NCBI GenBank assembly: GCA_013139755.1
Contig: WTAG01000499.1
Coordinates: forward strand, 1-8,098
Origin: Methylomarinum sp.
Lineage (GTDB): Bacteria > Pseudomonadota > Gammaproteobacteria > Methylococcales > Methylomonadaceae
Direction of reading: 5' to 3'
DNA: 8,098 nucleotides
Shown: piece after piece, positions 1 to 6,064 of the stretch
Layout of the letters: every line of letters starts with the position of its first letter
How positions within the stretch are numbered: the first letter of the stretch is position 1
Notes under the pieces: generated by a model
What the model was told of the DNA's origin: nothing
Seen by the model: only the letters and a program-made list of their open reading frames with translations
Databases searched by the model: none
Program-made: the position numbers and the translations under genes

Positions 1-194
1 GGTCCTGATTTGCCTTTATCACCATTCACCGGCACATCATCAAAAAAAATAACCTGAGCGGCGGGTGTTTTTTGTAATTGCTCTTCAACGCCTTCTAAAT
101 CAGCTACTGACAACACATTGCCTTTTAACTCCCGTCTTAATTGAGTATCTAACTGGCTAATAATGATCTGCTCGACACCTAAGTAATCTTCCAA
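1..194 (-). CDS. gp37-like tail terminator protein, N-terminal part (runs off left edge)
   Basis: This partial gene has a TTG start at 194, one base after the stop of the preceding gene. An AGGA Shine-Dalgarno six bases upstream supports this rare start, and no ATG or GTG is equally well placed. The 64 visible codons read MEDYLGVEQIIISQL and continue with a helix-rich stretch, then NVLSVADLEGVEEQ and TPAAQVIFFDD. An N-terminal helix, an 'ADL..V.E' segment and 'TPA..V.F' before a beta strand resemble the Mu gp37 / tail-terminator-like family, which closes the tail tube at the head-tail junction. In Mu this gene follows gp36; here it is about 3.6 kb away. The family call rests on pattern recognition of a fragment. 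The translation start is better supported than the function. Confidence 0.6.
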   Translation of the reverse strand, partial: MEDYLGVEQIIISQLDTQLRRELKGNVLSVADLEGVEEQLQKTPAAQVIFFDDVPVNGDKGKSG

Positions 195-195
195 T

Positions 196-501
196 TTAGT
201 TCCTAATAATCACTTTTAACGATTCAGTCCAAACGATGCCGTTTATATTCGTTGCATCCCATGTTTCAACTCTGGTTGTATATTTTCCGGCCACAATCCC
301 AGACAACCCAACCTTTATCACCAAACTATTGCCTGACCAATCCAGCCATTCAGGGTTAACATCAGAATCAATTAAATTTGATTCTAGGGAGACAAGAACC
401 CTGGTTATGGGCGAATAATCAGCAATATTTTTACCGTTTTCACGAAGCTCAATATCAATATTGTTGTCTCGTCCTTTATATATCGTTTCAACGTTAAGCA
501 C
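196..501 (-). CDS. small beta-rich phage protein of unknown function
   Basis: The 101-residue protein starts with GTG at 501, supported by AGGA six bases upstream; this Shine-Dalgarno lies directly after the stop of the repeat-protein gene. It has alternating hydrophobic strands and no signal peptide or membrane segment. The layout (an 'IYKGRDN.IDIELRENG' start, then 'ITRVLVSLES', then 'GKYTTRVETWDA' near the end) resembles small Ig-like beta-sandwich proteins often encoded beside phage fibre genes. I do not recognise the family. Its place between a repeat-rich fibre-like protein and the tail-terminator-like gene suggests a virion accessory or fibre-associated role, which is inference only. 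Confidence 0.7.
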   Translation of the reverse strand: MLNVETIYKGRDNNIDIELRENGKNIADYSPITRVLVSLESNLIDSDVNPEWLDWSGNSLVIKVGLSGIVAGKYTTRVETWDATNINGIVWTESLKVIIRN

Positions 502-513
502 TTTTAATCCTGT

Positions 514-1347
514 TTAATATTTGTTGTATTTACTTATTACAAACCTGATAGTTGAGATTGAATAAATACCTGGATTGTCTATATTGCCCAATCCTGCGGG
601 TAAAAAGTCATAACCACTCATTACTGATGCGCTTGAAAGTAATACACCTGAGCCTGTCACTATTTTTGTGCCCGTTGCTGATAAAAATGATGGTGCTGAT
701 TGTAGTGTTGCTGATCCTGTTATTTTTCTTGTTGCCTGGCCTGAGACTTGCGAGAAACTTGCAGAAAGAGTGCCTACTCCCGTAGTGGTATGGCCCGTTG
801 AGCCAATGCCGGATAAATTAGCAATCGTTGACTGTAAATTCCCTATTGCGGTTGTTTTTCTTACTGCAGTGCCATTAAAGGTAAACTCACCCGCTTGAAT
901 AGCGCCTAAACCTGTTATTTTTCTTATTGCCTGGCCTGTTGCACTAGCTACGCCTGATGTTAATGCACCAAATCCATCAATTGCGCCATTAACAGAGCCT
1001 GAGCCTGTCACAAATGAATTAATGTTAACTAGGTTTCCAATTCCGTTTATCTGTCTGATTGCTATACCAGACACACTAGCACCGCTACTCAGTAGCACAC
1101 CTGAGCCAGATATATTGCTACCAGAAGACCCGGAGCCTGATACATTTGCTGGCTCAGATTGTAATACGGTAACAGTTGCTATTATTTCTCGCTCTGCTAC
1201 AGCTGTTGTTGAGGAGCTGTCAGCTTGCAAGCTAGCTAAAACTGAGGTGATTTTTCGTTTTCCTGTGCCAGATAGTGTCGCGGATGTTGATGTTAATGCG
1301 CCTGTTCCTGTTATCCCTCCAGCAGTGTTTAAATATATTCTACTCAT
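514..1347 (-). CDS. Gly/Ser/Thr-rich tandem-repeat protein, probable virion fibre or surface protein
   Basis: The 277-residue protein consists almost entirely of about eleven imperfect repeats (residues 11-248) of 21-24 residues. The unit resembles ITGxGxLQSxxAxxSGxGxRK, with G/S/T turns alternating with short hydrophobic strands, as expected for a beta-helix or beta-solenoid. The C-terminal 29 residues (GLGNIDNPGIYSI...) are not repetitive and could form a cap. There is no signal peptide or transmembrane segment. The gene starts four bases after the stop of the LamG-like gene without a clear Shine-Dalgarno, which suggests translational coupling. With the LamG-like neighbour it probably forms a surface-exposed virion structure such as a fibre or decoration. 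That role is inferred from composition and location; no enzymatic motif is visible. Confidence 0.8.
   Translation of the reverse strand: MSRIYLNTAGGITGTGALTSTSATLSGTGKRKITSVLASLQADSSSTTAVAEREIIATVTVLQSEPANVSGSGSSGSNISGSGVLLSSGASVSGIAIRQINGIGNLVNINSFVTGSGSVNGAIDGFGALTSGVASATGQAIRKITGLGAIQAGEFTFNGTAVRKTTAIGNLQSTIANLSGIGSTGHTTTGVGTLSASFSQVSGQATRKITGSATLQSAPSFLSATGTKIVTGSGVLLSSASVMSGYDFLPAGLGNIDNPGIYSISTIRFVISKYNKY
604..1317 (-). repeat. about eleven tandem 21-24-codon repeats inside the fibre-like gene
   Basis: The units begin near residues 11, 33, 55, 79, 100, 123, 144, 165, 188, 209 and 230. Most units end in R-K/Q/E. Three (ending near residues 78, 122 and 187) instead carry a two- or three-residue longer 'GS.G/N' junction. 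At DNA level parts are nearly identical: bases 716-743 and 911-938 match at 27 of 28 positions and lie 195 bp (65 codons, three units) apart. This allows unit gain or loss by recombination. Confidence 0.85.
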
Positions 1348-1351
1348 AGCG

Positions 1352-2071
1352 CTATGCTGGGATTAGGGATTGATAGAGGTCTTGGTGTAACTCAAATATC
1401 TCGTCATTTGTTAACATTAAATCGTGACACATTTCGGCAATGATACCGCCATCAAATGATTCACCAGTACGCCACGGAATTACATTACCCCAATTCGGTA
1501 AAGATGTAGGTACGTCGCCACTGTACGTCAAAGAAACTTCTTTTCCGTCGATGTAAAGTTTTAGCTTATCTACATTAGATACAGCACTACCGTCATACAC
1601 TACTGAAAGTGTGAAAGTAGTGTTTAAGCTTAGTATGTCTGGCGAGTACGCATAGTTTGTGCTGTTATTCCTAAAATACAGATATATTTTTTGTTGGTGT
1701 AGCTGTATTTGTACTGTGTAGGAGTCTGAGTAATACTGCTGTCTCGCAAAAGTACCCCAATCCCTAAAGGATTTTAAATACATTTTAAATGTGATAGTTG
1801 CGGAAGTAGCGCCTATTAAATTATCCCACGCATGATCCCTGTAATCGGAAGGAGATGATGACTCTACAGCCTCTCCTTCTGGCGTAAATGTGCCGACTTC
1901 CACAGTTACGCCAGTATCGCTAACCATGTCATAATCATTATTTAATGATAGTCGGCTTAGGGATTTGCACATATCCCCCTCCCAATCCACTTTTACTGGG
2001 CCAACAGGCTTTCTACCAAGCTCTAATAGCTCAAGCGTTTCAAGTCGAGAATCAGGCAGCCAAAGCACCAT
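1352..2071 (-). CDS. LamG-like / concanavalin-fold phage structural protein
   Basis: The 239-residue protein has a short N-terminal segment containing GRKPVGPVKVDWEGD, the kind of lead-in seen in phage LamG-type proteins. A jelly-roll-like domain follows: 'ATITFKMYLKS' (about 90), 'YTVQIQLHQQKIYLYF', 'FTLSVVYDGS', and 'DKLKLYIDGKEVSLTYSG' (about 170-185), the last being the typical 'LYIDGK' hairpin. It ends with 'GGIIAEMCHDLMLTNDEIFELHQD', the usual closing strand and helix. The ATG directly abuts the upstream stop (TAGATG) and has an AGGA upstream. LamG folds bind glycans or other ligands, so a receptor-binding or capsid-surface role is plausible. The fold is a good guess, the ligand is unknown, and no catalytic residues are apparent. 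Confidence 0.75.
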   Translation of the reverse strand: MVLWLPDSRLETLELLELGRKPVGPVKVDWEGDMCKSLSRLSLNNDYDMVSDTGVTVEVGTFTPEGEAVESSSPSDYRDHAWDNLIGATSATITFKMYLKSFRDWGTFARQQYYSDSYTVQIQLHQQKIYLYFRNNSTNYAYSPDILSLNTTFTLSVVYDGSAVSNVDKLKLYIDGKEVSLTYSGDVPTSLPNWGNVIPWRTGESFDGGIIAEMCHDLMLTNDEIFELHQDLYQSLIPA

Positions 2072-2509
2072 CTATACGTCCTCGTAACTGTCTATTTCAT
2101 ACTCCAGCTCGTTACCTGTTGCAGCTAAAGTTACACCAATTTCATTGATGAGAAGTATCTTAAAGTCACAATTAGGTATTGAAATTTTATCAATAATATC
2201 TACTCCTGCTGCGGTGTCCTGTGTAAACTCAAAAGTTCCTATAAAACCTTTTAATGGGTCAACCGTTACACTTCCAGTGCGATAAACTCCGTTTACCTCG
2301 GGGATTAGGTAGGCTTTGATACTGCTACCCGTTCTTGCTGAAGATGCCGCTATAGACAAGCGCAACTTCATAAAAAAATCTCTTTCAGCTGCCCCGTCAT
2401 TAGATATTGCTATGCTAACGATGTTATCCCCATCATCAAACGTGCCTGAGTTTAGCCCTGCGTTTAGCAATACTACAGGAGATGAGTGAACAGTATATTT
2501 AGCAGCCAT
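2072..2509 (-). CDS. hypothetical phage structural protein (beta-rich)
   Basis: The protein has 145 residues. Its ATG overlaps the upstream stop by one base (TAATG), a coupled start. It is rich in predicted strands ('KYTVHSSPVVLLNAG', 'DNIVSIAISNDG', 'RDFFMKLRLSIA', 'KAYLIPEVNG', 'CDFKILLINEIGVTLAAT') and has an acidic C-terminus. There is no signal peptide or membrane segment. I do not recognise the family. It lies just upstream of the LamG-like gene and may form the base to which that protein attaches, but this is inference from position. Confidence 0.7.
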   Translation of the reverse strand: MAAKYTVHSSPVVLLNAGLNSGTFDDGDNIVSIAISNDGAAERDFFMKLRLSIAASSARTGSSIKAYLIPEVNGVYRTGSVTVDPLKGFIGTFEFTQDTAAGVDIIDKISIPNCDFKILLINEIGVTLAATGNELEYEIDSYEDV

Positions 2510-2946
2510 TACAATGCCCTCGCTTTAGCAAAATACCCGATACGGAGCGGATTGTATCCGTTCTGATCTGCCCACGATTCCAGCACTTCACCCATTTTGA
2601 TCAATGCTGTTTTATGATGAAGCTCAAATCCATTAATCACAGTCACTAATTGACTCATAACTGCATCTATAAAATCTCTTACCTCGACATCAGTCATATC
2701 AAATTCAGTATCTGTCGGATCAGGATCTATCAGCATTTCATAAGCCATTACTGCATAACTATCTGTGCTGTTTTTTAACAAGCCCCACAAACCATTCATA
2801 CGCAAATATGTTTTCCAATCGCCTTTTTTGATCGGTATATAACGTATGATTTCTTTGTTTTTTAAAGCACTTAATCGTGCCTCATCATCAGCTAGCGCAA
2901 CGATACCAGGCTCTAATAACTTAACTTTTAATTTAGAGTAATTCAT
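2509..2946 (-). CDS. hypothetical phage protein (mixed alpha/beta)
   Basis: The 145-residue protein starts at ATG 2946, preceded by GGGAG at a normal distance. It appears mostly helical: 'EARLSALKNKEIIRYIPIKKGDWKTYLRMNG..GLLKNS' comes first, then an acidic 'DPDPTDTEFDMTDVEVRDFID' stretch, then a helix 'FELHHKTALIKMGEVLESWADQ' and a basic tail. I do not recognise the family. Its neighbours are virion structural genes and it is translationally coupled to the next gene by a one-base overlap. Conserved spacing and a good Shine-Dalgarno support a real gene; the function is unknown. Confidence 0.7.
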   Translation of the reverse strand: MNYSKLKVKLLEPGIVALADDEARLSALKNKEIIRYIPIKKGDWKTYLRMNGLWGLLKNSTDSYAVMAYEMLIDPDPTDTEFDMTDVEVRDFIDAVMSQLVTVINGFELHHKTALIKMGEVLESWADQNGYNPLRIGYFAKARAL

Positions 2947-2957
2947 TTCTTTACTCC

Positions 2958-3341
2958 CTAAACTTGCGCTGTATAAGTTAAAGATGATGTTGCTACGGTG
3001 TCAGTTGCACCAATCGCAACACTAGACAACTCAATATCACCACCGCCACTTGTCGCTGTAACCGACCCCTGCAAAGTTTCTAAATTGTTACGATCCTGCA
3101 GCTTAAACTTTGCCACTGTACCGCCTGTGGCGTTAGTATCATCAGCAATCACTCCTGCTGTCGCTACACCAGAAGCTGCCGCACCAAACGCAGGGTTCGC
3201 CATCGCCAATATTGCAACTTCAACATCACCAGAGGTCATATAAACAAGATCACCAGTGGCATCAGTAGCACCGACATCAAGCAAATCAACCACGGCATCT
3301 GCAACCACATTTCGTGTTGCTGTTGTGTGAGTTAAAGGCAT
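2958..3341 (-). CDS. small Ala/Thr/Gly-rich phage structural protein
   Basis: The 127-residue protein starts at ATG 3341 with a strong GGAGG six bases upstream. The sequence opens with PLTHTTATRNVVADAVVDLLD, a helix, followed by 'GDLVYMTSGDVEVAILAMANPAFGAAASGVATA'. It then runs through strands 'TVAKFKLQDRNNLETLQGSVT' and 'IELSSVAIGATDTVATSSLTY'. This layout recurs in a family of small uncharacterised phage virion proteins that begin 'M.LTH..A.RN...D.VV..ID'. Strand-rich composition without membrane segments fits a capsid or neck decoration. The family resemblance is from memory and its role is not established. Confidence 0.7.
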   Translation of the reverse strand: MPLTHTTATRNVVADAVVDLLDVGATDATGDLVYMTSGDVEVAILAMANPAFGAAASGVATAGVIADDTNATGGTVAKFKLQDRNNLETLQGSVTATSGGGDIELSSVAIGATDTVATSSLTYTAQV

Positions 3342-3343
3342 TG

Positions 3344-3679
3344 CTATCCTCCCGTTACTACGCCAGCAGGCGCATCATCAAAATCAAAAGTAATCAAACT
3401 ACCTTCAACATAAGTAGCCTTGCCAGCAGTAACCCAGCTATCTACAACACCCGAAAAAGCATCATCAATGCAATAGCTTGTAGTTCCAGCTTTAAACGTT
3501 GCCCCAAACATTTCCAGGTCTTCATTAACTGTAAATAGCGTTGCCTTTAACCAGCGTGCCGCCATATTTTGTAGCTTTTTATTGCCGTCCCGAATGGTGT
3601 AAGTCAGCCCTTTGGCATATTGAGTCCCGTTAAACTCACGACTTTTAAAGTCGCATAGCGCTTTAAATTTTCTAGGCAT
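3344..3679 (-). CDS. hypothetical phage protein following a duplicated gene start
   Basis: The 111-residue protein starts at ATG 3679, with GAGG seven bases upstream; this Shine-Dalgarno lies inside the last codons of the small upstream ORF. The N-terminus (MPRKFKALCDFKSREFNGTQY) suggests a small beta domain. The middle has 'NMAARWLKATLFTVNEDLEMFGATF' and the end is glycine-rich. The first 13 codons are repeated exactly in the small ORF upstream. I do not recognise the family. Placement between gp36 and other structural genes suggests a virion or head-tail accessory role. Confidence 0.7.
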   Translation of the reverse strand: MPRKFKALCDFKSREFNGTQYAKGLTYTIRDGNKKLQNMAARWLKATLFTVNEDLEMFGATFKAGTTSYCIDDAFSGVVDSWVTAGKATYVEGSLITFDFDDAPAGVVTGG

Positions 3680-3682
3680 TTT
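3641..3682. repeat. 42-bp direct repeat, copy 1
   Basis: This is a perfect 42-base match to 3789-3830. It covers the first 13 codons of the 111-residue protein gene plus three bases upstream of its ATG. The sequence after the repeat stays partly similar (aattcct versus tacttcct), covering the Shine-Dalgarno area. The offset between copies is 148 bp, not a multiple of three, so this is a duplication of a gene start rather than an in-frame protein repeat. Confidence 0.95.
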
Positions 3683-3827
3683 AATTCCTCATGGCATTCT
3701 CTAAATGCCTGTTAACTATATTTAAAATCTCTGTATCGTCAGCGTTATTTAACGCTGAGGGTAATATTGGTCTAGCTGGCAAGGTCACACTTTTAAAGTC
3801 GCATAGCGCTTTAAATTTTCTAGGCAT
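3681..3827 (-). CDS. chimeric 48-codon small ORF with duplicated N-terminus
   Basis: The ORF runs from ATG 3827 to a TAA one base before the next gene's ATG. Its Shine-Dalgarno AGGAAG lies five bases upstream. The first 13 codons (MPRKFKALCDFKS) are identical in DNA and protein to the start of the next gene. The remaining 35 residues (VTLPARPILPSALNN..., ending HLENAMRN) are unrelated to it. Two inverted repeats lie inside: 3739-3758 (9-bp arms) and 3693-3709 (6-bp arms, just upstream of the next start). It may be a small functional phage gene or the scar of a rearrangement that joined a duplicated start to the end of another gene. Coding potential is plausible because the signals are intact, but no homologue is recognised. 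Confidence 0.5.
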   Translation of the reverse strand: MPRKFKALCDFKSVTLPARPILPSALNNADDTEILNIVNRHLENAMRN

Positions 3828-3830
3828 TTT
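3789..3830. repeat. 42-bp direct repeat, copy 2
   Basis: This is the perfect partner of 3641-3682. It supplies the start codon and first 13 codons of the 48-codon ORF. Divergence begins directly after codon 13 on one side and just upstream of the ATG on the other, so the duplicated unit is sharply bounded. Confidence 0.95.
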
Positions 3831-3844
3831 TACTTCCTAATTTT

Positions 3845-4261
3845 TTATAAAAAACCATTATCACTTCTTGTAAATACTCGACCACCTGAAGTCATTTCCG
3901 CACTATCATTAGTCACTGGAATATCGCCTGATTCATCAGGCCCCAAGCTGATGGTGCCTTTAGACACATTCAGTAAAAACTTAATCGCAGCATCGTAACG
4001 ATCCTTCACTCTTTCAGGTGCTGCATCGTCATATAAAAAATAACGTGCTATATCCGCACAAAGACGAACGAGTACTGCGGGAACAGTGGTTAATGGCAGG
4101 TCGTATTTTGCTAAATAACCGTCAATTTCAGCCCCTGCATCATCAATCGCCAGGTTTAATACACTGTCATCAATCACATCAAGATTATCGTTATCAGTGA
4201 GCTGGATTAGCTCTTCTTCACTGAATCGTCCGATCATGTCCTGGCGAGTGCAATAAGGCAT
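3845..4261 (-). CDS. Mu gp36-like (DUF1320) head-completion protein
   Basis: The 138-residue protein has the family's hallmark start, MPYCTRQDMIGRFSEEELIQ. It continues with 'LNLAIDDAGAEIDGYLAKYDLP', 'VPAVLVRLCADIARYFLYDD' and 'VKDRYDAAIKFLLNVSKG', then a flexible C-terminus with 'SGGRVFTRSDN' close to the end. This matches DUF1320/Mu gp36 proteins in length and motif order. They are helical proteins related to head-tail connector (gp6-like) folds and act at the head-tail junction. The ATG lies two bases after the upstream stop with only a weak Shine-Dalgarno, so coupling is likely. Identification is confident; the exact structural role follows family knowledge. Confidence 0.88.
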   Translation of the reverse strand: MPYCTRQDMIGRFSEEELIQLTDNDNLDVIDDSVLNLAIDDAGAEIDGYLAKYDLPLTTVPAVLVRLCADIARYFLYDDAAPERVKDRYDAAIKFLLNVSKGTISLGPDESGDIPVTNDSAEMTSGGRVFTRSDNGFL

Positions 4262-4263
4262 AA

Positions 4264-4515
4264 TTACTCAGCTTCAGCTTCGTCTTGATTAACTTCATCA
4301 AGTTCTATGTCTTGAACGACTAACATAGATTCAGCTCGAATCTGCTTTAATTGCTCTTCAGTAAAATCACTGACTAAAACGTCTGTGCTTCCGACCCATT
4401 CACGGCCACCACGACGAAAGCCGTCTTTTTTTGTGGTGACTTTTAAGCCAGGTAATTTTTCAATTTCGTTTGCCTTAGCTTCTGCTTCTGCTTTTTTTTC
4501 TGCTGCTGTTGTCAT
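4264..4515 (-). CDS. FluMu N-terminal-domain protein (HI1506-like)
   Basis: The 83-residue protein has an N-terminal Ala/Glu/Lys helix (MTTAAEKKAEAEAKANEIEK). The core follows as 'GLKVTTKKDGFRRGGREWVGSTDVLVSDFTEEQLKQIRAESMLVVQDIEL', with an acidic tail. The 'GFRRGGR.W....T.V..SDFTEEQL..I.....L.V' pattern is characteristic of the Mu-like FluMu N domain, found next to gpT in Mu-like phages (HI1506 in Haemophilus FluMu, Mu gp35 region). Function is not well established; its constant place between the major head gene and gp36 indicates a head assembly role. A recognisable but weak purine-rich Shine-Dalgarno precedes the ATG. Confidence 0.82.
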   Translation of the reverse strand: MTTAAEKKAEAEAKANEIEKLPGLKVTTKKDGFRRGGREWVGSTDVLVSDFTEEQLKQIRAESMLVVQDIELDEVNQDEAEAE

Positions 4516-4554
4516 TGTCTTTATCTCGATAGAAAGTTTATTTTTTTATCCCGC

Positions 4555-4578
4555 CCAGACCTGAGCCATCAGGCCTGG
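4555..4578 (-). other. mRNA hairpin in the gap after the major head gene
   Basis: On the minus strand this forms a 10-bp stem with one G-U pair and a UGGC tetraloop, 36 bases after the gpT stop. It is not followed by a U tract (the RNA continues GGGCGGGAUAAAAAAA), so it is not a typical terminator. It could protect the 3' end of the major-capsid message or mark a processing site that sets different levels of capsid and downstream proteins. The 98-base gap it lies in is the largest coding-free gap within the minus-strand gene run. Confidence 0.55.
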
Positions 4579-4613
4579 AAGTGACTGTAGTAGAGCATCC
4601 GTGGTTAGGGTTA

Positions 4614-5639
4614 TCAGTTCAACCAAGGAACAACTAACAATTCAACCGCTTTATAGTTAGTGTTATCTTCACCACCCGCTAACGTCGCTTTTTCAATCAG
4701 TGCTTTTGCCGCTGCAAAATTACCAGGGCCTACCACCAATAAATCGTATTTAATCCCTAACTTTCGGCCTTCATCTGTTTCTAATGACATCCCCGCTACA
4801 ATAGCGGCTTCAAAATTACTTGCATCTAAGGTCGCTTTAGAGCCAAAGGCTGTTTGCCATAAGCCAAAACCAACATTCACTCTTGCATCAATGCCATAAC
4901 GGAATTCTTTGCGCATAAATACAGCTTCATCATCCACTGAGGTCATGGTTGCAAAGGTGTAATCTTTACGACGTTGAAAAATAATAGGCTTTAAAGCGCG
5001 GCGGGTAGAAAGTAAAAACCAGGCAGCACCTGCACCCGCTTGCATATTACTGACCGATGCATCACCTACGGGATGATCTGTATCAAAGAAAAACTGGCCA
5101 TCAAAACAAGGTTTGGTAAAGCCTTCTCCTAACAAACCAAACACTAGTTCATCTGGATGGTCATTAGCCGCACTGCCCATTTCTTCCATTAATGGTGAAT
5201 ATACGCCGTATGAATCATCTTCGATATCATCCTTTGGAATAGCTACCGTCGCTTCAAAAGGTTCGTTTTTAATTGAATAGTCGCTTAAAGACAGACTCTT
5301 AATCTGTCTATCGCCGATCCACTTTCTTAATCTTGGCCATTGACCTAACCAGGCATACTTTTCTTCTTTAGCAGATGAAGGCACCAGTGTTGCAATCCGC
5401 TGCCATTGCGATTCATGCAGCCCTAAACCCTTCTTAAATGCGGTATTAAACGCCTGAAAAATGATGGTTAAATTAGCTTTATTTAAAATAATTCCACCAA
5501 ACATCATTGATGTCATTGCATCATTGGATAGAATCGTGAATTGGGCTATATCTATAGGTACGGCGGTTGCTGATGCCGTAAATGTTAAACAGACCATCAT
5601 TAGGCTGGCCAGAATTAACAAAGGGATTTTAAACTTCAT
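4614..5639 (-). CDS. Mu gpT-like major head (capsid) protein with N-terminal leader
   Basis: The protein has 341 residues. The gpT family region begins near residue 50 with 'ILNKANLTIIFQAFNTAFKKG' and continues with 'SQWQRIATLVPS...EKYAWLGQWPRLRKWIGDR', 'FEATVAIPKDDIEDD.YGVY' and 'FFFDTDHPVG'. These motifs are typical of the Mu-like major capsid, which assembles the icosahedral head. The start at 5639 has GGAG six bases upstream; the 14-codon-longer ATG at 5681 lies inside the previous gene and lacks support. Unusually, residues 1-26 (MKFKIPLLILASLMMVCLTF then TASATA) look like a Sec signal peptide, with K2/K4, a 16-residue hydrophobic core and an AxA site. Ordinary gpT proteins start close to 'NKANL'. 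An internal ATG pair at residues 45-46 would give that form but has no Shine-Dalgarno. Confidence 0.9.
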   Translation of the reverse strand: MKFKIPLLILASLMMVCLTFTASATAVPIDIAQFTILSNDAMTSMMFGGIILNKANLTIIFQAFNTAFKKGLGLHESQWQRIATLVPSSAKEEKYAWLGQWPRLRKWIGDRQIKSLSLSDYSIKNEPFEATVAIPKDDIEDDSYGVYSPLMEEMGSAANDHPDELVFGLLGEGFTKPCFDGQFFFDTDHPVGDASVSNMQAGAGAAWFLLSTRRALKPIIFQRRKDYTFATMTSVDDEAVFMRKEFRYGIDARVNVGFGLWQTAFGSKATLDASNFEAAIVAGMSLETDEGRKLGIKYDLLVVGPGNFAAAKALIEKATLAGGEDNTNYKAVELLVVPWLN

Positions 5640-5662
5640 TTTTATCTCCAAAAGGATTTTGA

Positions 5663-6064
5663 TTATTTGATTTCTACCCAAACGCCATCAGCTTCAACAT
5701 CAATCAGCTTTCCTGCTGCTGATCGTGTCCCTGTGCCATCGGTTGCGGCCAATGTCTGGTCATCAACGATGTAAACGGTTGCATCAATATGTGTTCTATT
5801 GATAGAGCCATCATTAGCGAATTTATAAGTGCCACGGCGAACAGCAACACTTACATCACCCGCTACACCACTTGAGTTATCGATATTTTCTTCAGCACGA
5901 CCACGGGCTTTTAATCCTGTTGCCGTTGATCCTGGTGCAGCATTTCCTGAAGCATCCAAAACCACTAACGATCCTGCATAAATTTTTGTAGCGGCCGCAA
6001 CGGGGTCAGAAACATCTTCACCCGTCCGGTATGGAGTATTACGATCTTTAGTTAATGCTGTCAT
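5663..6064 (-). CDS. small head decoration / capsid cement-type protein
   Basis: The 133-residue protein starts at an ATG overlapping the stop of the protease gene by one base (TAATG). Motifs include 'TYRTG'-like 'PYRTGEDVSDPVAAATKIYAGSLVV', 'GLKARGRAEENIDNSSG', 'VRRGTYKFAND' and 'IDATVYIVDDQTLAATDG', ending 'GVWVEI'. The 'GRA...DNS.G......V..G.Y.F' and 'VYIVDD.TV' pattern is that of small beta-barrel capsid decoration proteins encoded between protease and major head genes in many Mu-like siphophages. It probably binds the outside of the gpT lattice and stabilises it. The family is recognised by pattern and location, not proven. Confidence 0.75.
   Translation of the reverse strand: MTALTKDRNTPYRTGEDVSDPVAAATKIYAGSLVVLDASGNAAPGSTATGLKARGRAEENIDNSSGVAGDVSVAVRRGTYKFANDGSINRTHIDATVYIVDDQTLAATDGTGTRSAAGKLIDVEADGVWVEIK

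Noticed and set aside
1022..1366. 114-codon plus-strand open frame opposite the repeat-protein gene
   Set aside because: It is the antisense shadow of a Gly/Ser/Thr-rich repeat gene, whose codon composition lacks stops in this frame; no ribosome binding site or known motif.
3739..3758. 9-bp-arm inverted repeat as an operator or terminator
   Set aside because: It lies inside the small ORF, has no T tract, and a two-base centre; may be a scar or chance palindrome.
5640..5681. Longer major-capsid start at ATG 5681
   Set aside because: It lies within the end of the decoration-protein gene without a Shine-Dalgarno, while ATG 5639 has GGAG at proper spacing.
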